From: Bretschneidera sinensis
Lineage: Eukaryota; Streptophyta; Magnoliopsida; Brassicales; Akaniaceae
Reading direction: 5' to 3'
Assembly: GCA_023935145.1 (NCBI GenBank)
Contig: CM043701.1
Location: forward strand, 71,130,317 to 71,194,316
DNA: 64,000 bases
The notes below the pieces were generated by a model. The model was not told the DNA's origin. It saw only the letters and a list, made by a program, of their open reading frames with translations, and did no database searches. A program made the translations under genes and the position numbers. Positions 8,785 through 19,358 of the stretch are shown in pieces. Every line of letters begins with the position of its first letter. The first letter of the stretch is position 1.

Positions 8785-10164
8785 TGATTTTGTCTAAAGT
8801 ATAATGCGGTAGTTGTAGCACAACTTTGGGGTGTCGATTCCACAGGGAAACAAGTTAACTACAAAAGAAGGTGTGAACCTTAACACAAACGATAAAAGAT
8901 TAAATGAGATAATCTGAATTATGAGAAAATTGTGTAGATAATATGATGGATAGATAACAAGGTTCTGGGAATCCTCCCTAGGTTTGTTGCCCTATTCCTA
9001 TCTTGATTCAATTATTTATCTCAATTGCAAGTTTCACATCCCAAACAGGCAATCAACAACTATTCAATTAAAGCGCATATGTAAACCCTAATGTAATTGT
9101 TATGAAATACTTTTTACTTTCAAGCACACATGACCTAACTTATAGATTATTAAGAAACGACAATATATGATGATGACAATACTGCAGTAATGGACAAATC
9201 TATAAGAGAAATCTACCGGACTCAATCACACCTCAACAACATCACATAAGAAGAGCATGACTAAACTTATTGGGGGAGAAATATACAATCATCGGATTAA
9301 GGGAAAATATTCTAATTAAATTGAAAAGTAAATCATAATAATTTTTAATGATAAATCCACATTACAACTGAATCAAGAAAAGAAAATAAGAACAACTACA
9401 CCTAGGGATTCATCCCTTCGCCTTGCTTGGAGATTAGTCGGCCATGAGGCTTCTTCTTGAGTCTTGGGACCTTTGTCCAGCCTCCAATATGTTCATTGAT
9501 TTTTTGAATTCCTATTTCTTCAACCTTAAGTGATCTATTTATAGTACAAGGGTTCAAAGGTATTTTTGGGCTCAAAATTGTCACTTAGAGTCCTAATTAG
9601 GTCAGGAGACTGTGTGCGCGCCATACCTCTCTTTTCTGGGCGCCTCGACGCTCACTTTGATATGAGAGTGTGCTTTGCTGAAGGGTGCGGCGCTGCCCTA
9701 TCCATGCCGTGGTGCTAGGAGGGATGCAGTTCTGGCCGGTGTGGTGCTGGTCATTGGGCGATGCACCTCTCACTCTTGGGTTTTCTTCTCAAGGCTGGAG
9801 GGTGCGCCTCTCCTTAGTCGGTGGTGCACCTCTCACTATTGTTTCTTTCTTTGTTCTTTTAGGTGCTGTTCTAGAGGCCGCGGCTCAGCTCTTCTAAGCT
9901 GAGGCACACACACTTTCTTCTCTTTATTTTGTCCTTCTGAAAGCACTCCTTCACTCTGATATGCATGGGATCTTTGTGCTTTATTCCACAATAGCTTTTC
10001 CCTTTCTTTTAGACTCCAAACACCTGAAAATGCATCAAAACAAATCAATGATCCAAGAATGACACTTTAGAATTGTTAAGGTATAAAAGTGCAATTAAAA
10101 CCTAATTTAACCCTAAAATGCTAACAATTAAGTACTTTAAAGATGCATTTTATGACTCTCATCA
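8785..10164 (-). repeat. E2 5' LTR (right)
   Basis: It pairs with 3715-5226. On the plus strand it runs from TGATTTTGTC to CTCATCA. It has one 63-bp U3 unit, GGTGTGGTGCTGG at 9738-9750, a CCGCGG motif near 9880, and a TATA box at 9536-9543 (minus). Confidence 0.85.
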
Positions 10165-10490
10165 GGACCCATGAAATCAATTCCACACACATCGAAAAGT
10201 TCTACTATGTGGATATTTTGTAGGGGCATTTGGTTTCGGGATGAGATGTTACCTGTTCGTTGGAATCTATCACATGAGCTGCAGAATGTGAAGGCATCTT
10301 TAAATAGATTAGGCCAATAAAAACCAGATCGTAGTACCTTAAGTGCTGTTTTCTTGGCCCCAAAATATCCTTCACAAGCAAACTGGTGGCAGTGTTGTAA
10401 TAAGCTCAAATGTTCCTCTTCTAAGACACACCGTCGAATAATCTAATTGGGACAAAATTTGAAAAAGTAGGGATCATCCCAATGGTAGTG
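10165..10490 (-). pseudogene. E1 integrase N-terminal zinc-binding region
   Basis: The minus-strand frame reads SLLQHCHQFACEGYFGAKKT, then FYWPNLFKDAFTFCSSCDRF. This is the H2C2 zinc-binding domain of integrase, which precedes the catalytic core. It then reaches VELFDVCGIDFMGP with the first catalytic Asp. The frame ends at the E2 insertion and continues at 3709. A stop near 10443 separates it from RNase H. Confidence 0.85.
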
Positions 10491-12305
10491 TCAAGACATA
10501 GATATCAACCGCTTCTTTCCTTGTGTTGTCTTACCTGGGGGAAAAGCTTTAGTAGTTAGATAATTTACAATATCAGCATACCATAGGAGTTTTACCTCTA
10601 ATGCGAACAACTGCTCATTAGGGAAGTTTTCATTTAAGGGCAACTCATTTGTATCACTCTCGTAGGGTAGCCTTGATAAGTGATCTGCAACCACAATCTC
10701 ATTGCCCTTCTTGTCCTTGATTTCCAATTCGTATTCTTGCAATAGGATCACCCATCTGATTAACCTAGGCTTTGCATCTTTTTTAGAAAACAAATATCTT
10801 AAAGCAGCATGGTCAGTGTATATAATAACTTTAGAGCCAATAAGATATGATCTAAACTTCTCTAAAGCAAAAATAATAGCTAACAATTCTTTTTTGATAG
10901 TTGAATAGTTAAGCTGAGCATCATTTAAAGTTCTAGAAGCATAGTAAATAGCATAAGGTACCTTATTGACTCTTTGGCCGAGGACAGCTCCTAAGGAGAA
11001 ATGACTAGTGTCACACATTAACTCAAATGGAAGGCTCCAATCTGGTGCCATCATTATTGGGGTGGAGGTTAGAACATCCTTCAGTGTGTTGAAAGATGTC
11101 ATGCAGTTATCAGTCCACTTGAATTTGGTATCTTTAGCTAACAGTGCACACAGAGGTATTGAAATCTTAGAGAAGTCTTTGATGAATCTTCTATAAAAAC
11201 CGGCATGCCCGAAAAAACTTCTAACACCCTTGACTGTGAGAGGGGGAGGTAGCTTTGAAATAATGTCTATTTTAGCTTTATTTACCTCAATACTTCTGTC
11301 AGAGATGGAGTGACCTAACACAATGCCTTGTTGAACCATGAAATGACATTTCTCCCAATTTAGCACTAAGTTACTTTCTTCGCACCTCTTTAGGATGCTC
11401 TCCAAATGATTTAGGCATTCATCGAAATTGGAGCCAAAGACACTGAAGTCGTCCATGAATACCTCAATGTATTTCTTCATCATATCGAAAAATATGCTCA
11501 TCATACATCTTTGAAAAGTGGCTGGTGCGTTGCATAATCCAAACGGCATCCTCCGATAAACGAATGTACCGAAAGGGCATGTGAAGGTATTTTTTTCTTG
11601 ATCTTCGGGTGCTATGGCAATCTGGTTGTATCCACTATACCCATCTAAAAAGAAATAGTAGCTGTGGCCAGCTAATCTTTCTAACATTTGTTCAATGAAT
11701 GGCAAGGGGAAATGGTTTTTTCTAGTAACTTTGTTTAATTTTTGATAGTCAATACATACTCTCTAACCAGTTGTTTTTCTTGTGGGTATGAGCTATTCAT
11801 CTTCATTTTTCACTACTATGATCCCACTCTTCTTAGGAACAACTTGAACCGGGCTTACCCATTTATTATCGGAGATAGGATAGATAATGCCAACATCTAA
11901 GAGTTTTAATATCTCGGCCTTTACTACCTCTTTCATGTGTGGGTTAAGTCTTCTTTAAGCATCTCGAGTGGGCCTTGCTTCATCCTCAAGGTATATATTA
12001 TGCATGCGCTTGGACGGACTTATTCCTTTAATGTCAGTAATGGTCCATCCAATGGCGGATCTATGCTCCCTTAGAATTCTTAATAAATTGTCTCTTTCTC
12101 CCATACTCAAATTAGCAACCACAATCACCGGTAACGTTTTCTTCTCTCCCAAGTAGGCATAAGTTAAATGTTTTGGCAGCTGCTTTAATTCCAAAATCAG
12201 TGCCTGGATAATAGAAGGAAGGAGAGTGGTATTAGTAGGCATGAGAGTTTCAAATGGAGGAGTATACTTACTAGAATGTTTTGGAGAAGCCTCAAGGAGG
12301 TGCAC
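10491..12305 (-). pseudogene. E1 reverse transcriptase and RNase H
   Basis: 12305-11955 encodes the RT lead-in (LPKHLTYAYLGEKKTLPVI, AIGWTITDIKGISP, LEDEARPTRDA). The 250 bp to 11706 keep [10 protein letters not shown] but contain stops, including a tryptophan codon changed to TAG. The 404-codon frame at 11705-10491 then has [14 protein letters not shown] (Asp21), [10 protein letters not shown] (Asp85 and Asp86) and an intact RNase H set: Asp232, Glu273, Asp298 and Asp341 in VVADHLSRL. These residues look catalytically normal, so the loss of function comes from the stops. FMDD in place of YxDD is usual for the Athila-like group. Confidence 0.9.
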
Positions 12306-12508
12306 AGCTTTTATGATGCCCTAGTGACATCTTTTGGTTCTTGCTCAATGTCCACAGTTGTAAGGCCATGGGTAAGAGTAGTCTCCAAGGGGTCGATGTG
12401 CTGGACCTGAAAAGTTTGCTCAACAAAATTGTGTATCATACATACATTAAAGCATTCCATATCATCTTGAGGTAATCTCAATGCATCAAATATTTTGAAT
12501 TCTATTTT

Positions 12509-13057
12509 CTACCCATTTACCTTCATACGTACTGTACCCTTTTTCACACAGATCTTTGTATCGGCAGTTCTCATGAAGGGTCTTCCTAAAATGATGGGCA
12601 ATGGTAATGGCATAGGGCATTCTTCCATATCTAATACAATAAAATCCGCAGGTAGAATGAACTCACCCACTTTCACTAGGACATTCTCGAGAATACCCCT
12701 AGGTCTTTTTATACTTCTATCTGCTAACTGTAAGGTAATGGAAGTTGGTTGTAGCTCCCCTAATCCTAGGGTTTCAAATACTGTGTATGGTAGTAGGTTT
12801 ACACCCGCTCCCAAATCTAGTAATGCTCGCTCAAATAACCGATCACCTATCCTACAAGGAATGGTAAAACTACCTGGATCCTTTAGTTTTGGTGGGAGTT
12901 TTCTTAACAGTACAGCACTTACCTCTTCAGTTAGGGCTATAGTCTCATGTTTTTGAAACTTTATTTTATGATTGCAACAATCTTTTAGAAATTTAGCATA
13001 AACTGGTATCTTTTGAATTGCATCTAACAAAGGAATGTTTATTTCAACTTTTCGCAA
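12509..13057 (-). pseudogene. E1 aspartic protease
   Basis: The 182-codon frame contains KVEINIPLLDAIQKIPVYAK, the active-site segment ALLDLGAGVNLLPY, then ILPADFIVLDMEE and PIILGRPFMRT. B's copy has DLGASVN at the active site, so the Ser-to-Gly change here is probably mutational. The enzyme would process the gag-pol polyprotein. An in-frame stop lies upstream at the gag boundary. Confidence 0.85.
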
Positions 13058-13108
13058 GGTTTCAAAAATGTCAAGTAATTTATTCTCTTTCTTTTGTTTT
13101 ACTAACCT

Positions 13109-14521
13109 TTACGGGAATGGTGGGGCATTCACCTTCTCCATCTCACTCACCTTTGATGCTGTTGCAGATTCATCGGACCCTATCACTTTACCATTTCTGA
13201 AGGTCGTGACAGCTTTAAGTTGTTGATGTCCCCCAAGGTGTTGAGCTGGAATCTCCCTTTGCTTTCTGCTACTCATCTCCTCAGCTAATTGTCCTATTTG
13301 TACTTCTAACCTTTGGATGGCTTGTTCATGTTTCGCTGTGGTTTGCCTTAGTTCAGTCCGGAATTGCCTTTCTTCTGCCATGAACTGATCCTGTGAAGTC
13401 ATGATTTGTTGCTGCTGAGACGTTAATTGCCTCACAAGACTTTCTAGGTCATTCTTTTTTGGTTTAGGAGCAGATTGGGCTACTGGTTGGAAGTTTCTTT
13501 GCTACCTTTGACTGTTTTGGTTGTTGCTTCATGAGAAATTCAGGTGATTCCATCATCCAGGGTTGTACGTGTTAGCATAGGGGTTGTTCTTCGGTGGATA
13601 ATCATTTGGTCCCACAAAGTTGGCTTGCTCATGATCTACAGATGAATACAAGGGACACGTATCAGTATTATGATCAAATTGTGAGCAAATGGCACATACC
13701 TAGAGTGGTGTAGCTGGTGGGTTAGTTGAGGTGTTCTGAGCAGCCATGGCTTTAACTTATAGGTCAAGTTTTCTCTCCACAGCAGCTATTTGAGGAGATA
13801 ATCCTCCGTTTAAGCTTACCTCATACATACCCTTACTCTTGGTTATATGTCTACCTTGAGAGGAATACTGCTGCGTGTGTTCACTCAGGGTTTCAAAGAG
13901 TTCCATAGCCTCTTCGCTGCTCTTCTCCATCAGTACTCCTCCACAACCTAAATCCACAATATTTTTGTTAGAATCACTCAAACCTTTATAGAAAGCTTGT
14001 ACCAGTTCGTCTTGGGGTAGGTTGTGGTGTGGGCACTTGAGTAGTAGCTCGTTGAAGTGTCCCCAGGCCTCGAAGAATAAATCACCATCCTTTTGTTGGA
14101 AGGATTGAATTTCTTTTCTCATTTGCCTCATCTTTTGGGCTGGGAAGAACTTCCTTAGGAATTTGCTAGCCAACTCCTCCCAAGTGTGGATGGAAACTGC
14201 AGGCAAAGAATTATACCATAATTTAGCATTATCTTTCAAGGAAAAAGAGAAAAGAATTAACCTTATTCCTTCTTGGTCTAAGCCTCGGATGTGCTGGAAT
14301 TTATAGAGGTTGAAAAACTCTCGAAGGTGCCAATGTGGATCTTCACTAGGTGTGCCCCTAAAGTGAGTCGGTGCATTGAGTATCTGCGGAGATATGTAGT
14401 AGTTTCCTTCTGCCTCAGGTTGATATACGATGCACAATGGTTGATCAAGGTTCTGCGGGATAAAGGATTTCTTTATCAGCCTCCGCTCAGGTGGTTGCTG
14501 TTTGGCTATCTGTTCTACCAT
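13109..14521 (-). pseudogene. E1 gag
   Basis: The first 254 codons (14521-13757) carry the gag core with AKLWYNSLPAVSIHTWEELA at about residues 99-118, then FLRKFFPAQKMRQM and CPHHNLPQDEL. The nucleocapsid part (to 13440) is broken by stops. A glutamine-rich tail (13435-13109) with LRQTTAKHEQAIQRLE and LTSQQQQI looks coiled-coil. The frame probably began upstream of this Met, because RDNSKEDEGG is in phase, but a CGA-to-TGA stop at 14579-14581 intervenes. Comparison with B shows CAG-to-TAG stops at 13700-13702 and 13502-13504. Confidence 0.85.
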
Positions 14522-14925
14522 TTGTCTTTCTTCCTCAATTCCACCTTCATCCTCTTTTGAGTTGTCTCTAAGTCTTTGTCAGATAGTCCTCTCCAGCTCG
14601 GGATCAAGGGGAAGGAATGTCGAATGCTTGGATCGTCGTCCGTGCATGAATCGGTGGCAGTTACGTGAGTGCAGCAGTCAAACACTGCTGCTAGGATGAC
14701 TTTCTGCCTCAATTGCACTCGATCGCACTAGAGGGTGCGCTCGATCGCAAGTGGCACAGAAAGCTCTCCTGGAGTACCCGAAACAGAGAAAACGGAAATT
14801 AATTAGGGTTTTGATGAAAAAAAAATAAGACAAAAACAATAATTAAGAATGGAATAGATTACAAAGGAAATAATAATAATTAAACTAAATGAAAAATTTA
14901 ATTCTAAAAAGAAATTTTAGTGCAA

Positions 14926-14943
14926 TCCCGGACAACGGCGCCA
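14926..14943 (-). other. E1 primer-binding site (tRNA-Asp)
   Basis: Plus-strand TCCCGGACAACGGCGCCA differs at two positions from the tRNA-Asp 3' end. It is six bases from the LTR. The 14522-14925 leader between it and gag is non-coding and holds two GATCGA-type motifs (14716-14750). Confidence 0.8.
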
Positions 14944-15846
14944 AAAACTTGTTAGAGCAATTATCTACCTAAATAAATATGCAAATAACCGTCCGAGTTT
15001 TACTTGTAAATGCACAAGGTTTGTGGTAGCATAGTGTGCAAGTGCGAGATCATTTCCACAGGGATTGGTGAATTTCGTTTTAGAATTAGTTTCTTCAAGT
15101 TTAAAAAGAGAAATAGCAATTTGATTATGCGTAAATAACAATAATGGGAACATAGGACTACGATATCCACCCTAATTATACTTTCCCACTAAGTAAAGCT
15201 TCAATGCTCTAGCCATATCATGAATATCTAATGGTTTCCAACCTAAGGTCTTGGTCCACACCTTAGGCTATTGATCTCCCTATGCAATGAGTTAGGCATG
15301 GTGTATACTCTAACTCTTTTCTCTCTTAAGGGATTTAGCATGGGTGTATAATGAGTTGTTCCTTAAGAGAACATGAGGGCTGTGGAGATCGGCAACCACA
15401 CGGGACCTAGGGCTTGGTCCTCCTGGTTTCCCATGTTGATTAACCTGAGAATCCGGTGTGGATATCCCTTGTTCTTAATGTCGAACCTAAGACTCGGTCA
15501 TCCAAATTAATTTGACTAACTTATCCATACCACATGCATATGTTGATCAGGCACATACATATGAGGAATGTAAATACAAATAGGTATTAATCAAGTTAAA
15601 TATTCTAACAAGGCTATAGCAAAGATAATCAATGATTGAACATGTGGAAAAGCATAACTAGGGCTTCAATTGAGCCCTCTAAGAGTTTAGTTACACATAC
15701 TAAGTAAACTAAATATTCTAAACATAATGAAATAAAAATAGAAAACTAAAACCGAAGAAGACTCGGGAGACGAGTCTTCAATTCCTCTCCTAAGCTTACT
15801 ACTTCGAATCTAGAACAAAAGGTATGGTTTATGTGTTTTACAGGGC

Positions 15847-15854
15847 TATTTATA
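15847..15854 (-). promoter_or_regulatory. TATA box of E1 LTR
   Basis: TATAAATA on the minus strand followed by GCCCTGTAAAACAC, matching the other Athila-like LTRs. It is about 90 bp downstream of the motif array. Confidence 0.6.
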
Positions 15855-15944
15855 GGGTCCTCTTGGTGTCCCGAAACCCTAATTCCTTTTTGGAGTGGAA
15901 GTTTTCTTTCCATATCTGCCTCTGCTGCCTTTGGAGTGATTACA

Positions 15945-16052
15945 CTCGAGCATATGTGGGATGTGCTCGAGTGCAAGTGTGCGCTCGAGCCTTCTTCAAG
16001 TGCACTCGTGCTCTTGTGCGCTCGATCTCAATGGGGTGCACTCGAGTGTACC
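15945..16052. repeat. Six-site motif array in E1 LTR
   Basis: CTCG cores lie at 15945, 15966, 15984, 16005, 16021 and 16041, at intervals of 21, 18, 21, 16 and 20. Read on the element strand this is the same order of spacings as in B (21, 16, 21, 18, 21). Several sites have drifted from GAGCGC to GAGTGC, consistent with loss of CpG. Confidence 0.85.
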
Positions 16053-16231
16053 TTGCTGGATGGCAGATCTTGACTTTTGCTTCTAAAAGCTCCAAATTAT
16101 CATCTTTTTGTCCAAGTCCTGTGAAAACACATCAAACACGAAAATAAAGTAGAAACTACTAAAATATATAAATAAAGAGTTTAACAAATGTAAATTAAGG
16201 GGTTTAAATATGACTATTTAAGCACTTACCA

Positions 16232-17453
16232 GCTTTCGGTTCTCAAAAGCAATCGGATGACCATCTTGCATCAGGACCCCTCCAATGGTAAAGTCGGATG
16301 CATATGTGTGGACTTTATAAAGCTTGGTGTGATTCGGTAGGGCTAGGACTAGCTCTTCTGTGATTTCCCGTTTCAGCTGCTCAAAGGCCCTTTGACATAC
16401 TGAACTCCATTCCCACACTCTCCCCTTCTTGATCATATCGGTCAAGGGTGTGGTGATGGTTGAGTAGCCTCTGATGAAACACTGATAACAGTTCACCAAC
16501 CCAAGGAATGATCTCAACTCGGTAACCTTGGTTGGTGGCCTCCAATCATTGATAGCCTGGATCTTGCCCTCATCCGTCTGAATCTTTCCTCCAACTACTA
16601 TGTGGCCAAGGAATGGTACCTCATGTTGGGAAAATGAGCACTTCTCTTTCTTCATATAGAGCTCGTTTTCTCTCAAAACTTGGAATACCTGTCTCGAGTG
16701 CCTCACGTGCTCCTCTAGAGATCGACTATAGATAACAATATCTTCAAGGTAAACAACCACAAAGCGATCTAGAAAGGGTTGGAGTACCTTGGTCATTAGA
16801 GTGCAAAAAGTTGCTGGAGCATTGGTGAGTCCGAAAGGCATCACAAGAAATTCATAAGAACCGTAACGAGTGACACACGCTATCTTTGGCTCATCCCCCT
16901 CGGCTATCCGGACTTGGTAGTACCCTGATCTTAAACCTAGCTTGGTGAACCATCTGGCATCCCCAAGTTGATTAAACAAGCCCGCAATGAGTGGGATAGG
17001 GTACTTGTTCTTCATCATGATCTTGTTAAGGGCTCTATAATCGATGCATAACCTCATCGAGCCATCGTGCTTCCGTTGGAACAATACCAGTGCACCGTAG
17101 GGTGCCTTGGAAGGTAGCACGAATCCCGCATCAACCAACTCCTTAAGTTGTCTCCTCAATTCCTCAAGCTTGGGAGGTGACATTCGGTATGGTGGTTGGT
17201 GAGCAGTAGATACCAACTTGATCTTATGATCCACCTTTCTCTTAGGTGGGATTTTCTTGGGTAACTCCAGGGGCATCACATCAACAAAGGACTCTAGGAG
17301 CTCAAGTACCTCAAGAGGAGTTTTCCTTGGACTTATGGCCTCCTCAAGTTTCAAGATGGCCAAGTATATGACTTCATTCTTTCTCACCCCCTTGGCTAGT
17401 TGGATCGCTGACAAAACTCGGTTAGCTTGGCCAAAGTCTTGTCTTACCAGCAT
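16232..17453 (-). pseudogene. Element X reverse transcriptase and start of RNase H
   Basis: The long open frame begins LVRQDFGQANRVLSAIQLAK. It has [36 protein letters not shown] and VVVYLEDIVIYS. The first catalytic Asp is Gly173 (FTKLGLRSGYYQ) and the third-motif YLDD is YLED (Glu237). The encoded enzyme is therefore expected to be dead even though the frame is open for 411 codons. RNase H starts at YKVHTYASDFTIGGVL and ends at ENRKL, where E1's LTR begins. The frame's last codons come from that LTR. Confidence 0.9.
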
Positions 17454-17465
17454 GAGGCATTGGCA

Positions 17466-17694
17466 TCAAGAATCAAGGATGCACCAACAGTTGGCAAATG
17501 GCACTAGCAAGGCATTAATCCGATCAAGGAAATTTAACCAAATTACAAAGTCATAATCATCAAGGGGGATTACCTCAAAAGTTTCCTTGCCTTTCCAGCC
17601 TCCTAGTTGTAGCTCCACCCCTTGTGCTACACCCGTTGTCGAGATTTCTTTAGAATTGACTATCTTGATCCCACTGTTGCCCTTCTCCACCTTG
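17466..17694 (-). pseudogene. Element X protease, distal half
   Basis: The frame reads VELQLGGWKGKETFEVIPLD, then DYDFVIWLNFLDRINALLVP, the distal part of a retroviral-type protease leading into RT. The active-site half lies at 26299-26556 on the other side of element B. A stop or frameshift near 17460 separates it from the RT frame. Confidence 0.75.
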
Positions 17695-17884
17695 AGGTGT
17701 GATAAGTGCTTAAATAGTCATATTTAAGCCCCTTAATTTACACTTGCTAGGCTCTTTATTTATCTATTTCTGTGGATTCTACTTCATTTTCGTGTTTTAT
17801 GTGTTTTTCACAGGACTTGGACAAAAAGATGATAAATTAGAGCCTTTAGGAGCAAAAGTCAAGTTCTGCCATCCAGCAAGGTGC

Positions 17885-17996
17885 ACTTGAGCGCACCTCC
17901 CTTATGATCGAGCGCATAGGCACACGAGCGCACTTGAAGAAGGCTCGAGCGCAGACATGTGCTCGAGCGCATCCCGCATACGCTCGAGCGCAATTA
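17885..17996. repeat. Six-site GCTCGAGCGC array in B 5' LTR
   Basis: GAGCGC cores start at 17889, 17910, 17926, 17947, 17965 and 17986 (intervals 21, 16, 21, 18, 21). The partner 3' LTR retains a single site near 25288. Confidence 0.9.
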
Positions 17997-18080
17997 CTCC
18001 AGAGGTGATAGAGCCAGATATGGAAAGAAGTCTCCAGACTCCAAATAAGAAATTAAGGTTTCGGGACACCATGAGGACCC

Positions 18081-18088
18081 TATAAATA
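18081..18088 (+). promoter_or_regulatory. TATA box of B 5' LTR
   Basis: TATAAATA followed by GCCCTGTAAAACAT, about 88 bp downstream of the motif array. Its counterpart in the 3' LTR is at 25387-25394. Confidence 0.65.
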
Positions 18089-18990
18089 GCCCTGTAAAAC
18101 ATATAAACAAGACCTTTTGTTTTGAGATTCGAAGTAGCAAGCTTAGGAGAGCAATTGACGACTTGTCTCCCGAGTTTTCTTCGGTTTTAGTTTGCTATTT
18201 TTATTTCATTATGTTTAGAATGTTTAGTTTAACTAGTATGTGTAACTAAACTCCTATAGGGCTTGATTAAATCCCTAGTTATGCTTTTCCACATATTTAT
18301 TCATTGATTATCTTTGCTTCCTTGTTAGAATGTTTAACTTGATTAATGCCTGTTTGTATTTAAATTCCTCATATGTGTGTGTCTGATCAATGTATGCATG
18401 TGGTATGGATAAGTTAGTCGAATCAATTTGGATGACTGAGTCCTAGGTTCGACATTAGTAACAAGTGACATCCACACCAGATTCCCGGGTTAATCAACAT
18501 GGGAAATCGGGAGCGGACCAAGCCCTAGGTCCCATGTGGTTGCCTATCTCCACAGCCCTCATGCTCTCTTAAGAAACAACTCAGTATACACCCATGCTAA
18601 ATCCCTTAAGAGAGAAAAGAGTTAGAGTATACATCATGCCTAACTCGTTGCATAGGGAGATCAATAGTCTAAGGTGTGGATCAAGCCCTTAGGTTGGCAA
18701 CCATTAAATATTCATGATAAGGCTAGAGCATTGACACCTTACTTAGTGGGAAAGTATAATTAGTGGTGGGTATCGTAGTCTTATGTTCTCATTATTGCTA
18801 TTTACTCACAATCAATAGTTATTTCTCTTTTTACCTTGAAGAAACTAATTCTAAAATGAAATTCACCAATCCCTGTGGAAATGATCTCGCACTTGCACAC
18901 TATACTATCACTGACCTTGTGCACTTGCAAGTAAAACTAGTATGGTTATTTGCATATTTATTTAGGTAGATATCCGTCACAACAAGTTTT

Positions 18991-19008
18991 TGGCGCCGTT
19001 GCCGGGGA
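18991..19008 (+). other. B primer-binding site (tRNA-Asp)
   Basis: TGGCGCCGTTGCCGGGGA is an exact complement of the tRNA-Asp 3' end as I know it. It lies six bases after the LTR. Confidence 0.9.
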
Positions 19009-19358
19009 TTGCGCTAAATTTCTATTTAGAATTAATTTTTCATTTAGTTTAATTATTGTTATTTCCTTTTTTTTCTATTCCATTCTTAATTATTGTGTTT
19101 ATCTTATTTTTTCGTTTCATTAAAAACCTTAAACAATTTCTTTTTTCTCTGTTTCAGGTATTCCAGGAGAGCTTTTTGTTCCACTTGCGATCGAGCGCAC
19201 TCTCCTGTGCACTTACGTAACTGCCACTGATTCATATACGGACGTCAATTCAAGCATCAGTCATTCTTTCCCCTTGATCCCGAGCTGAGAGGACTATCCG
19301 ACAAAGGCTTAGAGATAACTCGGAAGAGGTGGAAGGAGGAATCGAGGAAGAGATACCA

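Larger units (their letters stand above)
3715..10164 (-). mobile_element. Non-autonomous gag-only gypsy element E2
   Basis: Two LTRs in direct orientation (3715-5226 and 8785-10164) flank 3558 bp of internal sequence holding only a broken gag. The tRNA-Asp primer site is at 8761-8779, and a polypurine tract (minus strand TTGGGGGTTG) abuts the left LTR. Flanks are ATACC (3710-3714) and GGACC (10165-10169), three of five matching. The reading frame of E1 integrase resumes on either side, which confirms the insertion. No protease, RT, RNase H or integrase was seen. Over the first 255 bp the LTRs differ at roughly 9 percent of sites by eye, mostly transitions, so the insertion is old. Confidence 0.85.
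2665..16231 (-). mobile_element. Athila-like Ty3/gypsy element E1, autonomous type, interrupted
   Basis: On the minus strand, reading from high to low coordinates: 5' LTR (14950-16231), a tRNA-Asp primer site, gag, protease, RT-RNase H, then integrase. Integrase is split by E2 at 3715-10164. The left end stops at 2665 where LTR A intrudes, so E1's own 3' LTR is off the window. E1 sits inside chromovirus X, with the flank GCTTT at 16232-16236. Several in-frame stops and frameshifts make it non-functional. It is the only Athila-like copy here with a complete set of pol domains, so its relatives were the likely enzyme source for B and perhaps E2. Confidence 0.85.
14950..16231 (-). repeat. E1 5' LTR
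   Basis: On the minus strand it runs from TGGTAAGTGC to CTCTAACA and is 1282 bp. It is homologous to the B LTRs and LTR A. It holds a six-site motif array (15945-16052) and a TATA box at 15847-15854 (minus). Directly beyond 16231 the chromovirus RNase H frame begins. Confidence 0.85.
17700..18984 (+). repeat. B 5' LTR
   Basis: It runs from TGATAAGTGC to GTCACAACA and is 1285 bp. It holds the six-site array at 17885-17996 and a TATA box at 18081-18088. Confidence 0.9.
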
